Part shown: positions 27,313-34,420 of the stretch, piece by piece | Position numbering within the stretch: position 1 is the first letter of the stretch | Layout: every line of letters begins with the position of its first letter | NCBI GenBank assembly: GCA_005881175.1 | Contig: VBEN01000011.1 | Span: 1 to 35,733, forward strand | DNA: 35,733 bases | DNA from: Chloroflexota bacterium | GTDB taxonomy: Bacteria; Chloroflexota; Dormibacteria; CF-121 | Reading direction: 5' to 3' | Program-made: the position numbers and the translations under genes | Notes under the pieces: generated by a model | What the model was told of the DNA's origin: nothing | Database searches by the model: none | What the model saw: the letters and a program-made list of their open reading frames with translations, nothing else

Positions 27313-28713
27313 GTGAATGATCTTGCCCGGCAATATGACGCGGTCAATCTGGTAGCCGATCCGCTACACGGCTATATCAAGATCACCAAGCGGATGCGCG
27401 GTGAGAGCGTGGCCGCCGAACAGGATCTGCTCGACCATCCGTGGCTGCAGCGGCTGCGCCGGATCCATCAGCTGCAATCCGCCTGGTGGGTGTTCCCGGG
27501 CGGCGAGCATTCCCGATTCCAGCACGCGCTGGGCGCCATGCACCTCAGTGGCAACTGGGCTCGACAGCTCTACGCTAATCTGACGGCCCTGGTGCCGGAC
27601 GTTCCATCGGCCGCCTGCGTCGAGGAGACCCTGCGGGTTGCCGGACTGCTGCACGACATCGGCCACGGCCCCTTCGGACATTTCTTCGACCAGAATTATC
27701 TGGACCGCTTCAACGTCGACCATGAGGTGATCGGCCGCGCCCTGATCGAAGGGGAACTGGCTTCGACGATTGCGGCCCTCAATGCGAGTCCCGCCGGCCC
27801 CTTTACCCCGGGCGAGCGGATCGAACCGCGCTGGATCGCCGAGCTGATCGCTGAACCTGAGCTCGAGGGCCCCGCCGCGCCGGCCTGGGTGACGGCCCTC
27901 AAGCCGATCCTCAACGGCATGTATACGGCCGATAACCTCGACTACGTGCCGCGCGACGCGTACATGTGCGGCGTCAAAGTGGGTCCGATTGACCTGGAGC
28001 GCCTTCTCCACTACTCGTTCCTGGATCGGCAGGGCCTGCTGCTTCATCAGCACGGCGCCCAGGCACTGCTGCTCTTCCTGAACGCCCGCCTCTACCTCTA
28101 CAACAACATCTATTACCACCGCACGGTGCGCCGCATCGATCTTCATATGCGGGAAATCTTCCGGGAGACGATCGAACGAATCCTGACCGGAAATCCGCTT
28201 GACCAGCTCGACCAGTATCGGGAGCTTACCGATTGGTCGCTGATCGACACAGTGGACCGGTGGCAGCACGAGGGCGGCCGGGCGGCGGAGCTGTCGAGTG
28301 AATGGGGTCGGATTGTCCGGCGAGAGCTGAAGTGGCGGCTTATCTTCGAGGATTATTACGAGTTTTCCAATGTGCCCGACGCGTGGCTCTACCCGGAGCC
28401 GGCCGACTACGTTCGTCGTATCCGGGAGGCGCTGCCGACCTCATTGGCGCATGCATCCTTCGAGGTCGACCTGGCGTCGGTCGACCCCCGACCACAGAAT
28501 CCCTTCAACGACCCTTTCCCGGTCAACATCTACAACCCGGTGAGCCGCGCGGTCGAGCGGAGCGCGGTAGCGGACCTGTTCCGCCGACTGCCGATCCGCA
28601 CCACCCTCGTGCGGGTGTTCACCGACGAAACGGCGCAGGCCGATGCTCTCCGGCGGGCGGTGGAGCACGCCCTCTATCGGCGCGACTCGAGTCTGGCCGA
28701 GGCAGTGCCATAG
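27313..28713 (+). CDS. HD-superfamily phosphohydrolase (SAMHD1/dNTPase-like, COG1078 type)
   Basis: 466 residues from GTG 27313. Metal-binding HD site: H71 in RFQHALGAMHL, H114-D115 in LLHDIGHGPFGHFFD, and the distal Asp in YTADNLDYVPRDAYMCG. This is the arrangement of SAMHD1 and bacterial dNTP triphosphohydrolases. Likely hydrolyses a (deoxy)nucleotide; exact substrate unknown. Its stop is directly followed by the xseA ATG, so it is in an operon with exonuclease VII, which fits a nucleotide or DNA-repair setting. Confidence 0.9.
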   Translation: MNDLARQYDAVNLVADPLHGYIKITKRMRGESVAAEQDLLDHPWLQRLRRIHQLQSAWWVFPGGEHSRFQHALGAMHLSGNWARQLYANLTALVPDVPSAACVEETLRVAGLLHDIGHGPFGHFFDQNYLDRFNVDHEVIGRALIEGELASTIAALNASPAGPFTPGERIEPRWIAELIAEPELEGPAAPAWVTALKPILNGMYTADNLDYVPRDAYMCGVKVGPIDLERLLHYSFLDRQGLLLHQHGAQALLLFLNARLYLYNNIYYHRTVRRIDLHMREIFRETIERILTGNPLDQLDQYRELTDWSLIDTVDRWQHEGGRAAELSSEWGRIVRRELKWRLIFEDYYEFSNVPDAWLYPEPADYVRRIREALPTSLAHASFEVDLASVDPRPQNPFNDPFPVNIYNPVSRAVERSAVADLFRRLPIRTTLVRVFTDETAQADALRRAVEHALYRRDSSLAEAVP

Positions 28714-30069
28714 ATGGCGGTCCAGCCTCAGGAGGCGATCAAACCGCTGACGGTCCTGGAGCTGAACACGCGCATCCACGACCTGCTCGCGGCTCGCTTT
28801 CAAAGTGTCGTCGTCAAAGGCGAGGTCAGCGGCGTCTCGCTGCGCAGTGGCCACGTCTGGTTCACGCTCAAAGACGCCGCGGCCAATGTGGGAGCGGTGA
28901 TCTTCAGCGGCACCGCCCGGCGGCTGCCGTTTCTGCCCGAAAACGGCCAGGAGCTGATCGTCACCTGCCAGGTCGACTACCACGCCCAGTACGGCCGGAT
29001 CAATCTGGTCGTCAGCCGGCTGGATTACGACGGCGCCGGCAAGCTACGGGCCGCCATCGAGTTGCTGAAGCGCCGGCTGGAGGCGGAGGGAGCCTTTAAG
29101 CCTGACCGGAAGCGGCCGTTGCCGTTCTTGCCCCGCTGCATCGCCTTCATCACCTCGCCCAGCGGCGCCGTGATCCACGATCTGCAGCAGACCATCTGGG
29201 AGCGGTTTCCCAACATGCGGCTGGCCCTCTATCCTGCCCTGGTTCAGGGCACCGCGTCCCAGCGGAGCCTGGTGGCCGCGCTGCGCCAGTGCGACCAGGA
29301 CGGGGTGGCCGATGTCGTCATCGTGGCCCGCGGTGGCGGCAGTTTCGAGGAGCTGATGGCGTTCAATCAGGAAGCGGTGGTGCGCGCCATCCAAACCATG
29401 CGCATCCCAGTCATCACCGCCCTTGGCCATACCTCGGACCGCACGCTCGCGGACCTCGTGGCGGACCGCGAGGCGCGGACGCCGACGGCGGCCGCCGAGC
29501 TGGTCGTGCCGAAGAAAACGGACCTGCTCCGGCAGCTGGGCGAGCGCGGCCAGCGGCTGCAGCGCGCCGGGCTCGCGGCCCTGGTCGTGCCGGCGCACCA
29601 GGTCCAGCTCCGCGGCCAGACACTGGCGCGGCTGGCCGGCGATCTCCACGCCCGCCGCAAAGAACGGCTTGCGAATCTCATCAGCATGCTGCGCCAGCGC
29701 GATCCGCGCGAGGTCTGGCGCCAGCGGGATCGTTCACTCCAGGAGTGCCGGCGGCGCTTGACGCGCGCTCATGACCTGAGCGCGCAACGCATGGCCACGG
29801 CACGGCTCCAGCAGGTGAGCCTGCGTGACCGCCTGATCGCACTCGCTGAGCGCGGCGTGCGTGAACGCCTGAGGAACCTGGAGAGCCGGGCGGCTCGACT
29901 CACGGCCCTGGCTCCAGAGCAGACGCTCAAGCGTGGCTACAGCATCTGCGTCGACGGCCAGGATGGCCGCATCATCCGGGAAGCCGCGGAGGCGCGTGAG
30001 GGGCAGGCCGTCAGGGTTCTGCTGTCCGCGGGCCGGCTCGACGCCACGGTCGACCAGGTTGTTCCATGA
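28714..30069 (+). CDS. xseA: Exodeoxyribonuclease VII large subunit
   Basis: Catalytic subunit of the single-strand exonuclease. 451 residues. N-terminal OB domain (VVKGEVSGVSLRSGHVWFTL), then the catalytic region with FITSPSGAVIHDLQQT, VARGGGSFEELMAFN and ALGHTSDRTLADLVADREA with TPTAAAEL, followed by a long helical coiled-coil arm (about 260-400) and the C-terminal LKRGYSICVDGQDG. No gap from the HD gene; its stop overlaps the xseB start by 4 nt (ATGA). Confidence 0.97.
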   Translation: MAVQPQEAIKPLTVLELNTRIHDLLAARFQSVVVKGEVSGVSLRSGHVWFTLKDAAANVGAVIFSGTARRLPFLPENGQELIVTCQVDYHAQYGRINLVVSRLDYDGAGKLRAAIELLKRRLEAEGAFKPDRKRPLPFLPRCIAFITSPSGAVIHDLQQTIWERFPNMRLALYPALVQGTASQRSLVAALRQCDQDGVADVVIVARGGGSFEELMAFNQEAVVRAIQTMRIPVITALGHTSDRTLADLVADREARTPTAAAELVVPKKTDLLRQLGERGQRLQRAGLAALVVPAHQVQLRGQTLARLAGDLHARRKERLANLISMLRQRDPREVWRQRDRSLQECRRRLTRAHDLSAQRMATARLQQVSLRDRLIALAERGVRERLRNLESRAARLTALAPEQTLKRGYSICVDGQDGRIIREAAEAREGQAVRVLLSAGRLDATVDQVVP

Positions 30070-30365
30070 CCATGGACGAATCGATCACCTACGAGCAAGC
30101 GCTGGCGCAGCTCGACGCGACGCTTCGCTCGCTGGAAGAGGGCAAGCTCAGTCTTGAGGAGGCGATCGGCGCGGTTGCGCGCGGACGCGAATATCTCGAA
30201 CTCTGCGAGCGAAAGCTGGAAGAGGCCCGGCAGCGCATCGAAAGCCTGCCGGTGACGGAGGAACCGCTGCCCGACGAACAAGCGCCCCATCCCGCGACGG
30301 TCGCGGAATTGCGGGCTGAACGGGGCCAGCCACCGTCCACGCCACAGGGGGAAATCCCCTTCTAA
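30066..30365 (+). CDS. xseB: Exodeoxyribonuclease VII small subunit
   Basis: 99 residues. The helical hairpin of XseB is clear: ITYEQALAQLDATLRSLEEG, LSLEEAIGAVARGREYLELC, ERKLEEARQRIE. It extends about 25 residues beyond the usual 75-80 with a Pro-rich tail. Binds the XseA arm. ATG 30066 overlaps the xseA stop. Convergent with the BldD-type gene 9 bp downstream. Confidence 0.95.
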   Translation: MTMDESITYEQALAQLDATLRSLEEGKLSLEEAIGAVARGREYLELCERKLEEARQRIESLPVTEEPLPDEQAPHPATVAELRAERGQPPSTPQGEIPF

Positions 30366-30374
30366 GGGTTCCGC

Positions 30375-30908
30375 CTAGGGGTTTGCGGCCGGCTCCGCCG
30401 GTTCATCTCGTTCGACTTCGGGACGCTCGCCCGGCGCCTGACCAGGACGGAAGACGCCCCACTCGTTCAGCGACCGCCGCAGCATCTCCGGCGTAGTCTT
30501 GTAGGCGGCCGCGAGTTGCTCGAGGTCGTCACTGCGGAAGGTCACAACCTGCGTGTTGAAGTCCTGACGTTGTTGCTGCAGCCGAGCCACATGCCGAGCC
30601 AGGATCGAGCCCTGGCGTTCGGGCAGCCCCTGCAGCTGGCTGAGGTCGATTGCCAGCTTCGGCGGGAGGGCCGGCTCCCCGACGCCTTCGATCTCCTCCG
30701 GCAGCAACTGGTTCACCGGCACGCTGTAGAGGGTGGCGATCTGGTGCAGGCGGGTGACGGAGATATTGCGGTCGCCGCGCTCGTAGGCGGCGAGCAACGA
30801 GCCCTTGAGGCGCTTGTTCGATAGGACTTCCACTTGCTGGAGCGTCAAGCCACGCTGCTTCCGTAGGCTCCGCAGCCTGGCCCCCACTTTTCGCGAGTAC
30901 CCGTCCAT
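30375..30908 (-). CDS. bldD: BldD-type transcriptional regulator with c-di-GMP-binding signature
   Basis: 177 residues from ATG 30908, preceded by AAGGGGGA; the frame is open further upstream without a ribosome site. N-terminal XRE helix-turn-helix (about 6-70: VGARLRSLRKQRGLTLQQVE, LLAAYERGDRNISVTRLHQI, VPVNQLLPEE) closely resembles Streptomyces BldD. The C-terminal domain (about 84-153: KLAIDLSQLQGLPERQGSIL through LRRSLNEWGVF) matches the BldD c-di-GMP domain, with R114-Q-D116, eight residues, then R125-S-D-D128. This fits RXD-X8-RXXD at the same residue numbers as in Streptomyces. The last 24 residues are an acidic/Pro tail. Inferred role: c-di-GMP-dependent repressor, probably autoregulated. 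Confidence 0.85.
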   Translation of the reverse strand: MDGYSRKVGARLRSLRKQRGLTLQQVEVLSNKRLKGSLLAAYERGDRNISVTRLHQIATLYSVPVNQLLPEEIEGVGEPALPPKLAIDLSQLQGLPERQGSILARHVARLQQQRQDFNTQVVTFRSDDLEQLAAAYKTTPEMLRRSLNEWGVFRPGQAPGERPEVERDEPAEPAANP

Positions 30909-30917
30909 TAGTCCCCC

Positions 30918-30932
30918 TTGACTGTGTGTGAC
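30918..30932 (-). promoter_or_regulatory. Candidate BldD box (operator)
   Basis: Minus-strand GTCACACACAGTCAA fits the published Streptomyces BldD consensus nTnACnC(A/T)GnGTnAn at 8 of 9 fixed positions; only the central G is C. It begins 1 nt after the proximal -10 box and so covers the expected transcription start, 9 nt before the ATG. Confidence 0.6.
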
Positions 30933-30933
30933 C

Positions 30934-30962
30934 AGTCTATCGCACGTTGCGACGCTAACCAA
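30934..30962 (-). promoter_or_regulatory. Proximal promoter of the BldD-type gene
   Basis: Minus strand: TTGGTT (30957-30962), a 17-bp spacer, and TAGACT (30934-30939). The start point would fall inside the candidate BldD box. Confidence 0.55.
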
Positions 30963-31036
30963 ACTTTTTGCGTGTTCGCATCGGAGGGTGGCGGGGGGAT
31001 CGTTCTTGGCGAACGACACCACCTTCCGTGGTCGTC

Positions 31037-31066
31037 ATTATGGCTGGTAGGAATGACCCGTGTCAA
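31037..31066 (-). promoter_or_regulatory. Distal promoter toward the BldD-type gene
   Basis: Minus strand: a consensus TTGACA (31061-31066), an 18-bp spacer, and CATAAT (31037-31042). It would give a leader of about 120 nt. The -35 lies in one arm of an inverted repeat. Confidence 0.55.
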
Positions 31067-31101
31067 GTTCTACCTACCTATGCACCAAGCGGACTTGACA
31101 C
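31060..31101. repeat. Inverted repeat at the 3' end of the TPR-regulator gene
   Basis: GTGTCAAGT (31060-31068) and ACTTGACAC (31093-31101) are perfect 9-bp arms 24 nt apart. The left arm contains the -35 of the distal promoter; the TPR-regulator stop codon (31078-31080) is in the loop. It could be an operator or a weak terminator. Confidence 0.5.
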
Positions 31102-32439
31102 ACCGGCGGCTGGCGCCGGCCCCCGGCCCGCCTCGTAGGCTTGCCGAAAGCGGAGCGCCGCCTGGGCGCTGTCGCCCTCGGCCTCGAGCGCCCGTGCGAA
31201 GTCGTAGGTGACGCGAGCTCGAAGGTCCGGGTTGTCGACGGAGGACGCCACTTCCAGTGCGCGATCGAAGTGCCGATGCGAGATTTCCCGCTGACCACGG
31301 GCGTGGGCGATCCGTCCGGCTACCCGGTGGACAGCGACCGCCGCCAGCGGATCGCTCGAGCGAGTCGCCAGGTCGATCGCCTGTTGGACCAGGTCGTGGG
31401 CGCGTTCCAGGTCCTTGAATTCGAGAGCGGACTCAGCCATGCCGACGACAAGGTGGGGAAGGAGCTCGTGGTCCCCAATCCGGCGAAGGTGCTCGGCACC
31501 CTCGGAAAACAGCCGGTCCGCCTCCGCGACGCGACCCTGCTGCAGCAACATGTCGCCCATGTTGAGGCGCAGCTGGGCCGTCATCCGGACGTCGCGCAGA
31601 GTCTCGAAAAGGCGCAAGCCCTTTTGCGCGTAGGCGAGCGCTCGGTGGTACTGGCCGGTCTGGCGCAGCGACAGGGCGAGGCCCTCATAGATGCCGGCCA
31701 GTGCCGACATGTCGAGCACCTCCTCGGCCGCGGCGATCGCCGATTCATAGGCGGCGATGGCCTCGATGGGTTGGCCGGCTACGTAATGGAGGTTGGCCCG
31801 GTGACCAAGTACGCGAGCCTTCAACCCCGGGTCTTTCAGGCCCGCAGACTGATAATGCTCGATTGCTCTCTCGAACCATTGGCCGGCCGCGTGGGCGTGC
31901 CGAAGGAGGTAATAGACGCTGCCGAGCCGGTCGTAGAGGTCGACGAGCAGATGCGGCCACGGTGACCGTTCGGCGACATCGATCGCCTCCTCGATTACAG
32001 GTTTGGCGACCTCCGGCTTTCCCTGTCTGAGATAGGCCGTGGCCAGGATCAACTGCGCGCGGGTTCGAAGCTCGAGGGGAAGGGGACGATGCAGCATGCG
32101 GCTGACCAGTCGTTCGGCGCGCGCGGAGTCGCTATGGTACAGGCTCATCTCCGCTTCGGTAAGGATGAGTTCGAGCGCGGCGCTCGAGTCACCGGGCTCT
32201 TCAAGGAAATAATCGATTGGCTGCTGCAGGCGGCGGGCAATGATCCGTAGCGTTTGGGTCGACGGATGGGCACGGCCGAGCTCGACCTGGTTGAGAAAGG
32301 CTCGGCTGAAGTCGTCGCCGGCTACGGCCGCAAGGCTCAGCCCGAGTGCCTGCCGGGCTTGCCGAATTCGCTGGCCGAGAGAACTCGGCGTCCCGGGGTC
32401 GTCCGCCGAGGGACGCCCCGGGCGCCGCTTGGTAAGCAT
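31078..32439 (-). CDS. XRE-type regulator with TPR-rich C-terminal domain
   Basis: 453 residues. Helix-turn-helix at about 22-78 (LGQRIRQARQALGLSLAAVA, FLNQVELGRAHPSTQTLRII), then about nine TPR-like helical pairs across about 90-430 (for example AAGQWFERAIEHYQSAGLKD, YHRALAYAQKGLRLFETLRD, AEADRLFSEGAEHLRRIGDH). This is the layout of RRNPP-type regulators, which bind imported signal peptides in the TPR groove, but TPR regulators with other ligands exist. ATG 32439 is 7 nt after TAGACT, so the transcript is probably leaderless. A 28-codon secreted-type ORF lies just upstream on the same strand. Confidence 0.85.
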   Translation of the reverse strand: MLTKRRPGRPSADDPGTPSSLGQRIRQARQALGLSLAAVAGDDFSRAFLNQVELGRAHPSTQTLRIIARRLQQPIDYFLEEPGDSSAALELILTEAEMSLYHSDSARAERLVSRMLHRPLPLELRTRAQLILATAYLRQGKPEVAKPVIEEAIDVAERSPWPHLLVDLYDRLGSVYYLLRHAHAAGQWFERAIEHYQSAGLKDPGLKARVLGHRANLHYVAGQPIEAIAAYESAIAAAEEVLDMSALAGIYEGLALSLRQTGQYHRALAYAQKGLRLFETLRDVRMTAQLRLNMGDMLLQQGRVAEADRLFSEGAEHLRRIGDHELLPHLVVGMAESALEFKDLERAHDLVQQAIDLATRSSDPLAAVAVHRVAGRIAHARGQREISHRHFDRALEVASSVDNPDLRARVTYDFARALEAEGDSAQAALRFRQAYEAGRGPAPAAGVSSPLGA

Positions 32440-32446
32440 GGCCTAC

Positions 32447-32452
32447 AGTCTA
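32447..32452 (-). promoter_or_regulatory. -10 box for a leaderless TPR-regulator transcript
   Basis: TAGACT on the minus strand, exactly 7 nt before ATG 32439 and identical to the proximal -10 of the BldD-type gene. No ribosome site lies between. Confidence 0.5.
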
Positions 32453-32480
32453 GCAACAGTCGCTTGACAATGCAGGTCGG

Positions 32481-32567
32481 CTACGTCGGGTTCGGCCAGA
32501 CTTCGGCGCAGGAAAGCACGGCCGCAGCGATCACCATCAGGACCCAAGGGTTCAGAAAGCGGCGCAC
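32481..32567 (-). CDS. 28-residue signal-peptide-like small ORF upstream of the TPR regulator
   Basis: GTG 32567, preceded by TGGAGGTGGA, one of the strongest ribosome sites in the window. The peptide has a basic start (MRRFLNP), a hydrophobic core (WVLMVIAAAVL) and the tail SCAEVWPNPT, with a lipobox-like VLSC. It ends 41 nt before the regulator ATG, same strand. It could be a pro-peptide of a signalling system, a tiny lipoprotein or membrane peptide, or a leader ORF. Too short for family recognition; reality rests on the ribosome site and layout. Confidence 0.5.
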   Translation of the reverse strand: MRRFLNPWVLMVIAAAVLSCAEVWPNPT

Positions 32568-32711
32568 GGTTCCACCTCCAGAACAGGCAGCTCGCTCCAA
32601 CCGGCCTGTCCTGAACCCAGCTTATGGAGGGTGATCAATCAGCGGGGTGACGCCTGTAACGGATTCCGTAAGGCGGGTCGCGAACCGCCGACCAGCCCTT
32701 CGCGGCGTCTT

Positions 32712-32717
32712 TATAAT
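32712..32717 (+). promoter_or_regulatory. -10 box of the tRNA-Arg gene
   Basis: A perfect TATAAT 14 nt before the first tRNA base. The -35 is weak. Confidence 0.6.
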
Positions 32718-32731
32718 CGAGTCCCGTCCGT

Positions 32732-32808
32732 GTCCCCGTAGCTCAGCCTGGATAGAGCACCGGCCTCCGGAGCCGGGTGCACAGGTTCAAATCCTGTCGG
32801 GGACACCA
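32732..32808 (+). tRNA. tRNA-Arg (anticodon CCG)
   Basis: 77 nt including an encoded CCA. The acceptor stem GTCCCCG pairs with CGGGGAC. The D stem is GCTC/GAGC. The anticodon stem CCGGC/GCCGG holds loop CTCCGGA with anticodon CCG at 32767-32769 (reads CGG). The T arm CAGG/CCTG holds TTCAAAT. Its 3' end is the left border of the accessory-looking region that follows. Confidence 0.97.
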
Positions 32809-32937
32809 CCCATTCAGCGTATAATTACTCATTAGTGTAGTTGTATAAGCTTGGTCGTGGTTCCGGGGAAACTAGCCTAATGCCACACCGAGGCTTTTGA
32901 GGACGGAGAAGGCGGAAGAGCATACGAACCAATAACG

Positions 32938-33681
32938 CTGCCCGCCTTCAATTACCGAGAATGGTCCGAGCAAATTCTGCGGCAACTTGCGCCGCTAGAT
33001 GCACGCGCCCGGGTCGTTTTCGCGGCTTCCTGCGCCGAACAACTGCTCCCAACATACGTCACCTTCTCTCGCATCGAGATGTGGGGCGATGTTGGCGTGG
33101 TCAGGGGCGCGCTGGCTATGGCCTGGGAATTTGCGCGCGGATCCGCGGTGCGAAGCGAGAGGGTACACGAGGTTGGGCACCGACTCGAGAGAGTTGCGCC
33201 GTCGCTCGAGGACTTTAGACCATTACTGTCCGCGGTTGCGCTAAGGGCAGTTGATGCGGCTAATGAGGCGCTCTGTATTTGCGGCGACTCCGATGCAAGG
33301 CACGCCCTGACCGCAGCGGATGATTGTCGAGAAGCGGTTGCCAACTATCTCTTTCAACTACGGGACCCATCAGAAGATGAAATGCAGGCGGACCCGATGA
33401 TGCGCCAAGAACTGGATCGTCAGCAGGCATTGCTTGCCGGGCTCGCGGGTAACCCGCTTGAGACAACGCTTATCGATGAGGTTCGTCGCTCGGTCGGCGA
33501 GGAGTGGGCTGACGAGTTAGCTCGGCGGGTTCTCGAGCTAACCGAGGCGAAGTATCCGAAAACCGAAGCCTTCATGAGGAGTACGATTCATGCCCCCGTC
33601 TGCCGAGCGTCCGCCGACCGTCCGCTGGATCTCGCTACCGAATACAAAGCGCCCAACTCGGCCGGCAGGCGGAGTTCATAA
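32938..33681 (+). CDS. DUF416 (YjaG-like) family protein without a normal start codon
   Basis: The frame is open from 32881 to 33681 and reads as a full DUF416 protein: REWSEQILRQLAPLDARARV, VVFAASCAEQLLPTYVTFSR, LLSAVALRAVDAANEALCI, DDCREAVANYLFQL and EMQADPMMRQELDRQQALLA align by eye with E. coli YjaG. The first ATG (33079) would delete about 47 conserved residues; only CTG 32938, the listed start, or ATA are available where the family starts. Either a rare start or a gene that lost its start. The C-terminal about 25 residues look unrelated and run into a direct repeat. Base use is AT-richer than in the neighbours. Function of the family is unknown. Confidence 0.6.
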   Translation: MPAFNYREWSEQILRQLAPLDARARVVFAASCAEQLLPTYVTFSRIEMWGDVGVVRGALAMAWEFARGSAVRSERVHEVGHRLERVAPSLEDFRPLLSAVALRAVDAANEALCICGDSDARHALTAADDCREAVANYLFQLRDPSEDEMQADPMMRQELDRQQALLAGLAGNPLETTLIDEVRRSVGEEWADELARRVLELTEAKYPKTEAFMRSTIHAPVCRASADRPLDLATEYKAPNSAGRRSS

Positions 33682-33703
33682 CTTGTTCGGTTGGGGACAC
33701 CAC
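33658..33703 (+). repeat. Direct repeat copy 1, ending in tRNA 3'-end-like sequence
   Basis: About 46 bp, roughly 89 percent identical to 34161-34206. It ends with GGGGACACCAC, identical to the 3' end of the tRNA-Arg gene (32799-32809), and its GTTCATAAC resembles a T loop. It also carries the left arm (33674-33686) of a 13-bp imperfect inverted repeat completed at 33709-33721, directly after the DUF416 stop. Confidence 0.65.
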
Positions 33704-33786
33704 TCAAAACAAGTTTTGAACCGCTCGCCAAGTGCCGGCGATCGCGGGACGTTGGAACACTGGTCGGGCATGACCTGGTCAGTTAG

Positions 33787-34092
33787 TTAGCGCAATTTGG
33801 TCAAGGCGACCCAAACGCCGATGCCGAAACCCAGCCATCCAAGGGCGAGTCCTGTCAGCACGGTCACCTCCGTGAAGCCCGCAATCGCCCACGTAAGGAG
33901 CGCGCCTGACCAGACGATCAGGATCAAACCGTTGGTCCGCCACCGTCGGCTGCTCCATCCCTGGGAGCTTGGCGGACGGTTGCGCGGGAAGAAGGTCCAA
34001 CCCAATTGTCCCGGCAACCTGCTTCCCTGGACTGCTTCATAGAGGCCGGTTCCCACGAAGACCAGCCCGATGAATCCCGAGAGGAGCCGCAT
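33787..34092 (-). CDS. Small membrane protein
   Basis: 101 residues from ATG 34092 (a TTG five codons upstream is possible). Three helices: LLSGFIGLVFVGTGLYEAV, LILIVWSGALLTWAIAGF and VLTGLALGWLGFGIGVWVAL, with a polar Arg/Ser/Pro loop between the first two. Family not recognised. It lies on the minus strand between the two direct repeats, so could be cargo of a small inserted segment. Confidence 0.55.
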   Translation of the reverse strand: MRLLSGFIGLVFVGTGLYEAVQGSRLPGQLGWTFFPRNRPPSSQGWSSRRWRTNGLILIVWSGALLTWAIAGFTEVTVLTGLALGWLGFGIGVWVALTKLR

Positions 34093-34160
34093 CGCGATTG
34101 ACACCAAATGTCACCACAGTACATCCGAGATCACGCAGACCAAAGTCGACGGCCGCCCGA

Positions 34161-34206
34161 TCGGCTGGCAGGTGGAGTTCATAACTTGTACGGTGGGGGA
34201 CACTAC
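34161..34206 (+). repeat. Direct repeat copy 2
   Basis: Second copy of the 33658-33703 repeat, about five mismatches in 46 bp, ending GGGGACACTAC. It lacks the inverted-repeat partner that follows copy 1. The two copies flank the 457-bp segment carrying the small membrane protein. Confidence 0.65.
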
Positions 34207-34420
34207 CTATTCCGGGTGTTCTCGATCCCGCCCCTTTGCGTTGTGGCGCGTGGAGTTCCGCGCAGTGCGCGTCGCCGGCTGCTGGACACGCAGCATTCGA
34301 ATCGGTGTTCGAAGTTGGGCACGGGCGCTGGCCGCGGAGATCATTCCGGGGCTTAGTTGGGGATGACGACGGTGTTGCTGAACGTGGTCATGACAACCAT
34401 GTTGAGGTGCGGAGCGGAGC
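34207..34420. other. Gap without a supported gene
   Basis: Between repeat copy 2 and the paired operators I see no ORF with a ribosome site or protein-like composition on either strand. With the flanking repeat and operators it makes the only gene-free stretch of over 300 bp (34093-34481). Confidence 0.5.

Noticed and set aside
27364-28269. 301-codon minus-strand frame
   Set aside because: Antisense to the HD phosphohydrolase, whose motifs are clear on the plus strand.
33674-33721. Integron attC site
   Set aside because: The imperfect inverted repeat invites this, but the RYYYAAC and GTTRRRY core sites are not present and no integrase is near.
34070-34366. 98-codon plus-strand frame across repeat copy 2
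   Set aside because: No ribosome site, Arg/Trp-rich random composition, and it spans the repeat.
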